Source: Xanthoparmelia taractica
Lineage: Eukaryota > Ascomycota > Lecanoromycetes > Lecanorales > Parmeliaceae
Length of the DNA stretch: 64,000 nucleotides
NCBI GenBank assembly: GCA_033085395.1
Contig: JANQBS010000030.1
Location: 62,001-126,000, forward strand
Reading direction: 5' to 3'
Within the stretch, counting starts at the first letter, position 1. Every line of letters begins with the position of its first letter. A program made the position numbers and the translations under genes. Positions 22,338 through 33,176 of the stretch are shown here, piece by piece. The notes under the pieces were generated by a model. The model worked only from the letters and a program-made list of their open reading frames with translations. It was not told where the DNA came from and ran no database searches.

Positions 22338-23243
22338 TGCTGCAGCTGTTCAGTATTGCTGGAATTTGTCAGCTGTACTGATTTGCGCCCGGGAAGCTGT
22401 GGATTCTTTGATGACAGTGGTGGATGGACAACGATCGCTCAACTAGATGACATTGAAAGCCTCAAACGCGTTGGCTTCAATTCCCCGACGCCTCTTGAAG
22501 AAGCCCATGACAAGATCACCAGGAGTTGGCATCCCAAATGCTCTTCAGGTGTGAGCGCTGTAGATCTTGATCTAGGCATAGGCGTTCCGTAATGATATCC
22601 TTGGCCACATGAATACTACTACTCACTGATGCCTTTTCGAGCTAGAGAGACCTTGCAACTACCAGCATCGGTACAAGCGGCCCTCAAGTACACTTCTTCG
22701 TCGGACTTTGGCGCTATCCTGATGACAGATTCGCCCATTGAAAAGAGAGAATACCTCTACAAATCCCCCTTCACTGATTGGGTACGTGACAATTCAAGAC
22801 AGCTGCTACAAAAAAGAGAAATGGAGATAAAGGAACATGGTCTCTGGATCATACGCTGGACATACTCGACGAGCAAAGCGTCAATCAACGCATGGTCCGG
22901 CACAGACAAAAAGGTACTAGTTGGGTTTCGGGTCTCTACATTCGGCACAGATTTCGGCCCTAAGGGCGAATGGCATAAAGGTCATGCCGATAGTTCTTGG
23001 GACGACTATGTTCCCAAGGAATCTACTGACAAGCTCGTCGTATTTGCTGGCGCTCTACGATATCGCTATTCGAAGCTCTTCTGGACTGATGCACAGCTGA
23101 AAGAAGAGGAGAAAAAGAAGGCATCAACTAGAAGCAATCAACTCACTGACGGTCCAATTCGCCTTGACGGGCCAAATGCGAATGACGCCGTTGTATGCGA
23201 AGAGATTGGCGCCGACGACGAGAGTGAAGATGATGGGGACTGA
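22338..23243 (+). CDS. CHAT-partner protein, possibly gasdermin-like
   Basis: Two exons: an open frame to 22588, then 22646-23243, with a 57-nt intron (GTAATG...GCTAG, CTGAT branch) that joins DLDLGIGVP to ETLQLPASVQAALKY. The product is about 270-280 residues. It starts with DLRPGSCGFFDDSGGWTTIA, then alternates strands (FGAILMTDSP, HGLWIIRWTYSTSKASI, KKVLVGFRVSTFG, DKLVVFAGALRYRYSKL). It ends in a Lys/Glu helix (LKEEEKKKA) and an acidic tail (DDESEDDGD). Size, beta-rich core with an amphipathic strand pair, short separable C-terminal tail and adjacency to a CHAT protease all fit the fungal gasdermin-like proteins known to pair with CHAT or subtilisin proteases; I do not have a motif-level match, so this is inference. 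No in-frame ATG exists in exon 1 (open from 22338), so the start lies in an unseen upstream exon or the 5' end is damaged. Confidence 0.55.
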
Positions 23244-23290
23244 ATATACGATCTTACTGAAAGTGCTTGTAGAGCCTGGTCTATATCTGC

Positions 23291-23674
23291 CTAATGGCTC
23301 TTTCTCTCCATACGATTATTGACTCCAGCATTTCGAGGTAGCACGATCATATACTTCTTGGAAATTTCCCGTTCCTCTAACGCTCTGATGTACTCCGGAA
23401 GAATCCTAGTCGCGATGACCGCTGTGCCGCTCGCATTCTCTCCTATAAAAGCCTGTACGCTCACAATGGGGCCGAATATTGTAGTCACCAAGCCAAGAAA
23501 GAGCCAGCTGTGTAAGAAAGATGTTCCTTCTTCGATGAGGCAGTGATCAAGTGTTGATCGTCGCCGGAAGGTGCCTCCCGCCTCTATTGAGGGCGGACGA
23601 AGTGATCTGCCAACGTCCATTTCTTGAGAGCTAGGTAGGCTTGGGAAGGTACCCTGGGATAATCCTTCGCACAT
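23291..23674 (-). pseudogene. HET-type gene fragment (5' part only)
   Basis: The 127-residue frame contains LDHCLIEEGTSFLHSWLFLGLVTTIFG and later GTAVIATRILPEYIRALEE, resembling the opening of fungal HET-domain (heterokaryon incompatibility) proteins, where a phrase like FLxSWLFFGLL precedes the HET domain. The frame ends at 23291 and the CHAT-partner gene begins its 3' end 48 bp away, so the HET domain proper is missing. Truncation by rearrangement next to the CHAT pair is the likely explanation. It could also be a short unrelated ORF. Confidence 0.45.
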
Positions 23675-24533
23675 AGATAGGGTACCTCTATCGGAGGACC
23701 TACAGGGTCTTTAGGAAGTCTGACATGATCCATCCTTGCTTTGGTGCCCTCGTATATGGTGATAGAAACGAAGATTTAGAGAGTCGTACTCCACAGTTCA
23801 TCTCGGGTGTCATAGTAACCCGTACAACAGTAGGGTGATCGGAGTATGCAAGATCAAATATAAGAAGGCGCTGGACTCGTACGCGCGGATCGATTACAGC
23901 AATCAGCATATCATCTTCAAAGTTACGTCTGATTATTGGAATTTCGGTCCAAGCCTCCGCATATCTCGGCCTGCTCTTGGCAGAGACTGCGTAAGGTAGT
24001 CAATGAACAGGCCATAACGTCAAGCGTAAGCTGACCAAAACAGAAACCAGAGATCACGTGCTTCGGCAGCAGTTTCCAGCATCTGCCGCCCGCAAAATTT
24101 AAGAGAAAGTAATGCACAGTGGGTTTCTTCAGCCATTATGTTTTGCGGTCACTTGTCAGGAAAATTCAAAAACCTGGCAATGGCTCTTATACAGAAAGTA
24201 TCTTTACAAGGAAAAGCTAATCACAATAGCCCGAGTCTCTGGGGAGCACGTACCCGACTTTGAATCTTTGATGATCCTCATCAATGCCTGTATGTTGGAC
24301 GTAGCTCGTAAAATGAATTGAAAAATGAATATTTCCTGTACTGCTTGGGCTCAATAGCTCGCTCCACTTCCGTGATCCAATCGAAAAGCATATACTTAGT
24401 AGTTAGCTGCAGCAGATTCATACTCCTTACCATGACTACTGATGCCGAAAAACATAGCACCATCTTCAATCGTTACCACCATTTCGTAATGCGGTTCCTA
24501 CCCATTGATGATCCTGCCATTGACCTCCCGTCG
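23675..24533. other. No gene recognised
   Basis: A minus frame at 23700-23909 (70 codons) and a + frame at 24112-24321 carry no family motif. The stretch lies inside a cluster of gene fragments and is probably decayed coding or spacer sequence. Confidence 0.4.
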
Positions 24534-25002
24534 TGATCGCTTCGTGAAGTGCTCCTCAGGGACTACCGAAGTCTGCTATGAGTTGGACCTTATAAGCTCC
24601 TCCTCTGGATAATGCGGCGCTCAACCCCTTACGCATTCCCACAAATATTGTGGTGTCCTGGAAGTTGTCATACGAAGGATTCTCGGCATATGCGGTGAAG
24701 AAATCGAATTCGATAGGACCAGCGCTCTTGAGATCATTGCCTTGACGAATGTATTATGTCATCCTGTTGACTCCAAATTTTCAACGGTTTTCAGATATAG
24801 AAATGCTTCTTTTGTGCATTATGAAAAGTGCGATGTCGCACTCTCGGGCGGACACGCTAAATGTTTTGGTGTAATCTTTGAGACGACTGACGCTTCGGAT
24901 GGCAGGTTGTACATGACAGCGCCATGCACGATGGCGGACCAGCTCTACCAGCACAGTCAACATATCAGCGACCAAAAGGAAAGATCCCTGTAGATTATGC
25001 AT
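24534..25002 (-). pseudogene. Unidentified coding remnant
   Basis: The minus strand at about 24534-24730 reads an open C-terminal segment with coding character (GNDLKSAGPIEFDFFTAYAE, TTIFVGMRKGLSAAL, ending YKVQLIADFGSP and a stop). Upstream pieces in two other frames (KEAFLYLKTVENLEST; MYNLPSEASVVSKITP) could be its exons, but I found no splice set giving one frame. The family is not recognised. It may be an intact multi-exon gene or a relic; surrounding fragments favour a relic. Confidence 0.3.
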
Positions 25003-25065
25003 AGCGATGATCAGATGAAGGGTGCCACTTACGCATCGTTGGGTTGAATAACTTCGTTCTTGGCC

Positions 25066-25572
25066 TCAATCTTCGTATAAAGGTACGAAATCCACTGTAC
25101 CGTCCCTGACATCGCAAATGACGAATGCGTCTCCGATCTCCAGGCCTTTATCACCCTTGTGATGTGAATTGAAGAGTGCAGCTGCCTTCGGCTCTTTGAT
25201 TAGCTTCACAGGAGCGAGTCCCGCGTTCCGCGCTGCTTTGATCCATATACCCATTGTCAGCTTGAAGGAGACTCTCTCTGGGAGACCAAGAACGATCGTT
25301 TATCCAACACATCATCAGTCTATCTGAATTGAAATTCAAAAATCCGCGGCTCCCAAGCACGTCGCTCCCCGCCAACTGCCTTGAATAAAGGCTGTCCTTG
25401 TTGAGCTTGACATGAAGCTCTCTAGCCACAGCACCCCCTTGCTCAATTCCAACAGCGCATTCCAGGAGGATATGAGCATCGAAGAACATGTTTGCAGGAG
25501 AACCTGGTCAGTGTCATTGCCGTCAAGGTCCACCAGGTCTTTGATCACATGATAAGATAAGCCGGGTCGCAT
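25066..25572 (-). pseudogene. Hsp70-like (actin-fold ATPase) gene fragment
   Basis: The minus strand encodes APVKLIKEPKAAALF followed by GLEIGDAFVICDVRDGTVDF. This matches the fungal Hsp70-like family segment KLIxEPEAAAL...GDAFVVCDAGGGTVDL, part of the nucleotide-binding fold. The glycine-rich phosphate loop DAGGGT is degraded to DVRDGT. Upstream the sequence VLGLPERVSFKLTM is in one frame while neighbouring blocks occupy others. The N-terminal phosphate-1 motif and the C-terminal half are absent. I read this as a decayed fragment, not a functional chaperone. Confidence 0.6.
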
Positions 25573-26200
25573 AAAGCCAATAGACTTGAACGAGACCTAG
25601 GCAATCCTTGGCAGTAGTTCTATACTTAGGTCGGCTCCACACCGAGATATCTAAGTAGCTCCCCTCCAAAATGTAAGGCAAGCTAAACTCCGGCGAAACG
25701 GACGAGAAGGGAAATCTAGGCTACCTAAGGTTTGATGGGAAGAAGACGGGAAGAGGCTGGGTGAGAAGATATCGAGGCAAGGCGTGGCGGAAAGTAGTAA
25801 GAGGACTAGGCGTGCTTTCATGTTACAGTGGACGAGGTCGAAGGTGAGGTAAATAAGGTAGGCGCACCATAAAATTGTGGACGGTGATGAGCTGGGTCGG
25901 ACGAGGGGTAGGTTTGGGGACCGTGACACTGAGAATACTACAGTTTCATAGACTACAATTGCGGCAGCGCGTAGATATTATGTATATATATATCGAAGGG
26001 TAATACTTGGGGGCCCTTCTCTTGAGCTAAAGGGTACTCTATATCCTTAAGAAGAAGTACTATGCCCCGAAAGCGCCCTAATGGTCCTACCTGAACAAGT
26101 GCGTCCTATTCTACCGGAAAGCTCACAGCTGTGCGAAATCAGTTCCGGTCATGATAATATAACTAGCCCTGAAGCTGCCCAAATATGAACATCCTATCGC
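25573..26200. other. Intergenic, no gene recognised
   Basis: Purine-rich on the + strand (25640-25920), giving a low-complexity Ser/Leu-rich minus ORF that looks compositional. A TATATATATAT run lies near 25980. Confidence 0.5.
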
Positions 26201-29151
26201 TCAAGCAGTATCAATCCGCTTGATCCACCGATTCTGTTCCTCGTCAAAGACGTACCCCGTCTTTTCCAGCGCCCAGAGCCACTGCGACCATATGCCACGC
26301 CTAGCATAGTCATTTGTCGATTCGCCGTTTTTGTCGCGGTCGTTCGGATCGCATCCTGCCTCTAGTAGGATCTTGAGCTTGGTCTTGACGCGGTCTTTAA
26401 GTAAGGGAGATGGGTTGCGAATCCAATGGCTGTCACCCATTTCATCAACGCAATAGACGTAATCATCGTCTTCAGGTTCGAGGATGGACTGCTCAGCGCA
26501 CGATGAAGCATCGCTGTCAAGGTCAGACATGGACAAACCGGTTGGTAGTAGCTGTTCTGCAGGGGTTGTAAGAGGCTCCAGTATGCTTTCTGCATCATAG
26601 TAGTCTTGTACGTGTCTGCGATCTTCTGTGCCGAAGATCTGACTAAGCATCCAGTTGTTATCGGCATCGTCCAGATCCCAATGGTATGTCAGATCCACCC
26701 AATTACAAAGTTGTAGCGGTGGGCTTAAAACACTAAGTAAAGGCCCTCGGCCGATCTCGTCCATGGCATCTAGTCTAGCGCCTCTTTTAATAAGGGCTCT
26801 CAGGCATCTCGCAACCTGTGGTGGACATCCAACTGCTGCGAAAAGAAGTGGTGTTTGTCCCAGGCAATTCTTCTCCTCGAGATCCCAGCCAATGGAAGAT
26901 AGATAGTCGATTGCATCCACCGAAGCCGACGCATATGCATCGGTCATGTTAGTACAGGTAAGCATAAATAGCGGACCAGCACCTAACATATCATCTCTGG
27001 CGCTGTCAATCGTGCAATCATTGTCTATTGCCAGCTGCGTCATTGCAACACACTGCTCAAATTCCTTCAATTTTTCCATTGGTAAGTCTTCCCAAGAAGC
27101 ACCATCGTTAGCTTCCACATAACCGTCCCATATAACCGTGACAATGTCTGTCCCTAGTCTACCGTACATTTTACATGCATTGGTGCTAGCTCCACCTTGA
27201 ATTAGAAGCCGGAAAACATCGGAACACCCTGTGAACATGGCATACTGCAAAATCAGTCAGCAAAGACATGTGTTGTTCACCTCTGTGCGCGATGCCCACA
27301 TAAAGTAGCGATATGCCTTGAGAGTCAACGTCTCGAGCGGATGCTGCTCCAAGGTCAAATAGTGTTTGTACTCCCCTAAGATCGTTCTCGCGGACGCACT
27401 GGATGATCGCAGAATCATCTGGAACAACATTGAAGGTGTTAATCTGCGGAGTGATTGCAGGCCCACCCATCATTCTGGAAAATTGGACGCATAGTCCAGG
27501 GGTCCGTTCCGTCGCCCGCGGGATGTACGATATAATGACCAGGCGGTTTGAATCATTCCCCTCTTCGCCCGTTGGGCTGATAGATCCTCCTCTGACTTTA
27601 AACAGGACGAACCCCGTGGGCAAGGAACGACGGCGATAAAAGGCGCTTCGCATCTTGGTAACGACAGTAGCCTCAGTGGGCTTTGATAGTTGCTGTGATC
27701 CGTCCCAGGATTCGAAGCTTCTGCACTCGTTGAGGTTGTAGTTGCATCCAGATGGCAAGGAACTTTGAATCCTCGCTGTTCGGCGCTTTCGGATGGACCT
27801 CAGGGATTTTTCAAGATATAAGTCCAGCAATTCTTCAAATTCAAAGCAAAACCACTCGCACCATTGTGGACAGAAAAGGTCCGAGAGTATAGAGGTTTCG
27901 TACTCGTACCTTTGAGAAGCAGTGTCAAAGCGCGGAAAAACAAGGGATCTTAGCGAGAGGAGTAGTGATGCAATTGACTCCGCTGTTACATCTTCCACAG
28001 TGACTGGGTCAAGCGCTCGAGCGGCTGCTGAAGTAGTTTTTGAGATAAGATTGAACCCTCTGTTTTCCCTGTGCGTGTCGTCATGGTCCGTGAGCTGGAG
28101 CGGGGAGATACTTCTTCTCTCAACAGATCTACAAAAATCTAAATCTGTGTGAGAAGAGCTAGGAGCTGTGCTTGTTCTACGAGGTGACTTCAAAAACATC
28201 GAGAAGTCAAGGTCTATGTTGGAGTCAAATAAAGGAAATCCGTTATCGTGTGCGCTTTGCTCGGCAGGGACGGCAGGAGGGATGCTGGTTATCTGACGTG
28301 TAAGCGGGCTAGGATTCCCCGTTGGTGTGGTTTGGATGTCTCGCCCAGATGGAGTCGGCATAAACGACTGGCGTCCTGGTGAGAAAGACACAATGCTGTT
28401 ATCGAGCAGAGTTCCCCATAATTCGCCGTTCGCTTGGTTCTGCTGGCCACCATAAAAGAGCATAGGATCTGAAAACACATCTAGGCTATTGAATGCGTCG
28501 TTCATTCCAGAATCTCCAGACTGGTGAAAGGAGTTGTTGGAGAGCAAGTCCAGACTACTCGGCCTTCCGCTATCATGAGTTGCTTCCTCGATACCGTCCG
28601 GAACCGCGGAAGTCTGAGGGTGTGGTGAAAGAAAAGAAGTTATTTGCGGGCTTTGTTGCGGTGACACCAGCGCTCTAATGTACGGCGGAAGGTCTACCAC
28701 GCATTCTCACGTTAGCCTGCGCTGACTGAGAGTGCAGTTCACATACCAGGGGAAGACATCAGCGGCCCCTTTCGTCTTTTGAACGCCCGCTCGAGCCTTT
28801 CTTGCTCAACTAGATGACCTCGACACACAAAGCCAGTGTTCTTTCCGAGCTCTTGACGCTTCCTTTTGACGGACAACATAGCAGTCAAGTCTCGATTGCT
28901 TATATTCTTTTTGAGGCCCCACTTGTTGAACTGATACTTGAGCTGTTTCTCTCTATTGATGAGCTGTCAGAAACCCGGTCGTCAATATGATCCATAAAGA
29001 TACCTTACGTGGCAAAGAAGTTGTCCTCTCGTGCCATTATTTCTACAACTTCCTGACGAGATAGGTTATCATCCAGATATAAACCCTCGAGCTTTTGGCG
29101 CCGAGCGTCCCATTCCACCTCGCTGATGCGCGATGCGCGTAGAGCCTGCAT
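26201..29151 (-). CDS. Clr5-domain protein with C-terminal ankyrin repeats
   Basis: Four exons keep frame: 29009-29151, 28747-28952, 27300-28693, 26201-27244 (introns about 53-56 nt), giving 928 residues. Residues about 8-65 are the Clr5 domain: EVEWDARRQKLEGLYLDD, EVVEIMAREDNFFATEKQ and LKYQFNKWGLKKNI. A basic linker follows (SVKRKRQEL, FKRRKGPL), then a 300-residue Ser/Thr/Pro-rich low-complexity region (ISPLQLTDHDD). The C-terminal third has ankyrin-type helices: SLLYYAMFTGCSDVFRLLIQ, LGQTPLLFAAVGCPPQVARC and KILLEAGCDPNDRDKNGEST. Clr5 proteins are abundant nuclear-type proteins in filamentous ascomycetes with mostly unknown jobs. The ATG at 29151 directly precedes the Clr5 block. No lesion seen. 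Confidence 0.82.
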
Positions 29152-29691
29152 AGTGGCTTGTGGCTTTGGTTGATCAACGTGCGAAGATAGCTTCAAAGTG
29201 GCACGGACTACTCACGGGAGAACTTAAGGGAGAGAAGTGGATAAGATGAGGTGGATGGGTTAGAATGGTTGCCTGATTCTCAAAAGGACCCAATCTTCAT
29301 TGGCTCGCTGGGCCTCACTTCTGCCTTGGCTTTTCAAACTATACTGCTTTCGACTAGTGAACAAAAAGGCCAAAGCAGTTAGCCTTAAGGAAAGTCGAAG
29401 CGAGTGTTTGGGCATGTCGAGACGGGGGGAAGTATCAAAAAGGACATATGTTGAATCACACACTGCTCGTCCGCCAGTCGATAGAACAAAAGGTCCATAG
29501 AATGCTGCGGATTGATAGGACGGACGTGACCGCTCACTCGCACATAAGAAACTGCAATTCCGTCCCATAGGCCTTCCCTCTGTAATTTTTCCTGTTGTTT
29601 CTAGTCGATAAAGCCCCTTGTCCACTCCTTCACCTGAAGCCTAACCATTCCAGACTCTTCAGGATCTCCGAGAAAACCCCAACCACTGACT
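29152..29691. other. Divergent promoter region
   Basis: Separates the Clr5-ankyrin gene (-) from the small + gene at 29692. A 121-codon minus ORF here lacks motifs and starts without a convincing context. Confidence 0.4.
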
Positions 29692-30055
29692 ATGACGGAT
29701 CAACACAATCAAGCAGGACCTTCGGAGGAGAGCATCACAGATGCAAAAACCAGCGGAGGCTGGGAGAAGAAGCCATCGGCAGGAGATGTAAGAGCTACCC
29801 TGATAAATCATTTCCCACCAGCGATGCACCTGTTGACTCGCCACGCATAGGGAGCCAATACCCAAGCCCTAGCATCCGAAAACCACTCGGAAGCAATTCA
29901 GCGATTCATTCAGGAGTCGAATGACGTTGCGCCGTGGAATGCGGTTGACCTTTTCCGAAAGCCTGCGCTTACAAAAAGGGGGGACGCAAATGAAGGGAAG
30001 ACAAGCACAAACGGCGCCACAGCCGGCTCTAAGACCTCCGCTTCAAGGAAGTAGA
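29692..30055 (+). CDS. Small hydrophilic unknown protein
   Basis: Exon 1 29692-29787, intron 29788-29850 (63 nt, GTAAGA...GCATAG, TTGAC branch), exon 2 29851-30055; about 99 residues. Without splicing the frame ends at the TAG that forms the acceptor, which supports the intron. The protein starts MTDQHNQAGPSEESITDA, has a mildly amphipathic middle (SEAIQRFIQESNDVAPWNAV) and ends in a basic Ser/Thr-rich tail (SKTSASRK). No family recognised; it is likely soluble. Confidence 0.5.
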
Positions 30056-33000
30056 GGTCTTGAGTAGACGGAACTGTGGCGGATATACATATACAAACGT
30101 GTATATAATTAGTCCACTCAAGAGAGGTTCGACAGCATGACGCACGGTTGGATTCAGACGCTGAACCCTTTGATAGAGATTTCCATGTCCGCGGTCGGGC
30201 GCCTGATGGATTTTTCGGAGATGAAGCCGCACAGGGAGAGTATCTCACAGGGCCCATCCTGCACTTGTCGAAAACACGTGTTAATGCTCTGGCCTCGTGG
30301 CTCATTATTGCACTTGTGACAGGGAGAGGGATATAGGCTATATACAGCATTTGAGAATTCAAAACATAGAACTGAAAACACTCCACGCACATGTTGTACA
30401 AGAATGTCGTCAGACTTCGCGTGAAAGGTCAAACTTCTAGTTTGAGTACAGATAGATAGCGTGTACCTCATGGAAATTATGTTGCTTGGAAAACTTCTTT
30501 GGCCTTCTCGGCCTACGCAACGGCCGGTGGCTGGCGGACTCAGACAGCAGCGCAACCCGCTTCGTGTAATCTGGGTCAACTCCGTAAAAGATAGGCACGC
30601 GCGGTCTCGCTGAAAGTCAAACCGGTGTCTGAAATTTGAAGACAGTCACCAACGCCTCGAGCATGCTAGCCAGGAATAAAAGTTCCAAACAAGCGAGCAG
30701 GGGAAAAAAATCTGTTTCAGCAGTCCGCTTATGCAAGACAACAGTGGTTGCGTGGCTCCAGGACTCGTTGAATCTGTAATAATGATCAAGCCATCGTGTA
30801 TGTTTTGATTCGTTCCCCTCATGCCACATGTTGTGTAGCTAAGTGTAGCTTTGTGCTTGGGAATAGACCGAGAGAACCACCAGAACTTTTTTGGGGATCT
30901 GGACGGCTCAATTGTGATAATCAAATGAAACCCTTCAGCACCCCGCGTGCCTAGGGCGGTCGCTTCTGTCGGGCCTTACGGGTCCCCTTTCTGCTGGATC
31001 TTATTTGATATAGCCATAAACCCGTCCAAGACCTCATCTTGCCAAGTTCAGCCAAGGAACCTGGATTTCCTCTCCCTATCCTTGTTGTTCTTGTTAGGCC
31101 GCAGGTCACGGGCGCCCTCATGGCTCCGAGCTCCTCGTGACGCTAGACCAAGAGGAGGAGTGAGAGCCATTGGGGGCCTTGTTTGGTTGGCGATAAGGAG
31201 CACAGAACTTGAAGAGTGGCTGGGGCAGGTCAGCAAACGTATATTTACAATATGACCCGGGGGGCAAGTATGGGGTGAATTACCGCCGTCATATTATAGA
31301 GCAATTTTCCCTTGTCATCCACAGCGAATGAACATCTTGCAAGTTGTAGTCCAGTGGCTTAGGTTGTCAGAAAGTAGTTCGAGAGGACATCTGCAATTTG
31401 CACCAAAAGTCCTCTACAACGTAGCGTCAGCCCTAACCCTAGAAGGTTTCGGAAAGGCAAGCCCCGTCAGATCGAAAGCGTACTGTCCGAGCAACCCTTC
31501 AGACGCCGCGTCAGATCAGAAAGTTGAGGGCATGATTTATAGCTGGGAGCCAAATATGGTTTGCATTTATTGCCTGATCGAGAGCCAGCTGTTATACGGC
31601 ATAGGTAGCTCTGCGGTGATCATGTATCAATGAGTCTCGCACGCTCGCAGTATACAATTGGGGCCATTTCTACTGTTGGAAGGCCAGCAATCCTACTACG
31701 ATTACATGTGTCTTCTTCACCTTACCTGTCTCATTGCGATATCTTCCTCAAGTGTTTATACAAGAGCTCCATCCCCAACACCCCAAAGGATCACCCTCCC
31801 TCGCCCAAGCTTGAATTGAAGACCAGTATCCCATCGGCTGGCGGGTTGGGTGCAACAAGTCTTGGCAGAACATTAGAACTTGCTTTCCTTTGCAACGAAA
31901 TAACTTCCAAGGCTCACTTTATTTGATTGAACTTTGTATGGTGAACATTTAGAACTATCAATAAATGATAGATTTGAAATTGAAAGCTTTCTCGTAAAAC
32001 GAGTTCTTGAAGAATTAGAAGCGGTTGAAAACAAGGTATAATTTGATGTTCGGTCGCCCTCAGCCCTACCCCTGAATATTGCACCCTGCCAGCCAATGGG
32101 ATACTCCAGTCGTCTAATGGATATCATGTAAATCCTACCAGACTTCACCATAGAATATCCAGGCCAATCGACGTGCTCTGAGATGCTCATCCGTAGTCCT
32201 TTGACTCCCTTCCAAGGTGCTGATGCCATTGGCTGGTCGAAAAAATAACATAAATACACCCTTTCACTCATCCAGACTCCGCATTCCGCTCGCCGCCTCT
32301 CCCTTCTCCGTGCCCACTTCTGCATCTGTACCCTCTTCAATTCAGTCCATACCTCATTACATGTCGTATTGATCTCCCAAATCTATCTAATACGCACGTC
32401 TGTGGGAGCCCGGAGGAAACCTTCTCCCCACCTTGCTGCTTAGAGATGATGCATGAGAACGTGGCTTATGTAGTTACCAGGGCGATGTATTCGCTCTTTG
32501 CTTTTGAGGGCCTTCTGACAGTGATCAAGGTACAGCGTGGATTATTATGAGTACATGAGTATTAGGCTGATGCAGTCGATGCGTTACGGGTAGTTTTGGT
32601 CGTCTTGACGTAAGATGATGTGAGATTTATCTCAATTTGATAGTCTCGGATATTCAGACTCTCGGTACAAAGATGCCTATGGTCCAGCCCTGTACTCGTT
32701 CCTTGCTTCGGGGCCAATCATATCGAAAAATCATCATGGCATGACCCCTCCTATAGAGGGATTCTGTCTTCTTCTCCTGCCGAGATATGCATTCAAAAAT
32801 CTTTTTAAGTTTGGCTGCGACGCATAATCAGTTTCCTCACGGAAAATTTGGCTTGATATCATCTCCATCGTAACTAAGAAATTGATTCTTTCCAAAGTCT
32901 TTGAGCGCCGTCTAAATGAATAGTAAGAAGCCGGGATATTGTTTCCGCCAGCCCTACTATTCGTCTTGTTAATACCTACGTTATAAATGAGGAGTAAAAG

Positions 33001-33176
33001 GCAGACTTATACGAGCAATGGAGCGGCTTTGGAAGATTATGGTAAAAACCTGGTTCGATTGATCTAAATTACAATAACCGCAGCCCCAGTCAAAGCAGTC
33101 GATATGCCAACCCCACATGAAACCCGAATCAACGCCATGCAAAGCCACAAGAATCCACACATCCACCAACCCCAGT
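30056..33176. other. 3.1 kb without a recognisable gene
   Basis: Many short ORFs on both strands, none with a domain, signal peptide or consistent splice pattern. A CCCTAACCCTA telobox-like match lies at 31434-31444, with a + frame starting at 31630 (98 codons, MSLARSQYTIG) roughly 190 bp beyond, but I see no further support for a gene. The interval 32900-33170 lies at the 3' end of the secreted-protein gene. Confidence 0.5.

Noticed and set aside
31873..32340. - strand ORF of 155 codons
   Set aside because: Irregular composition, no domain, no supporting structure.
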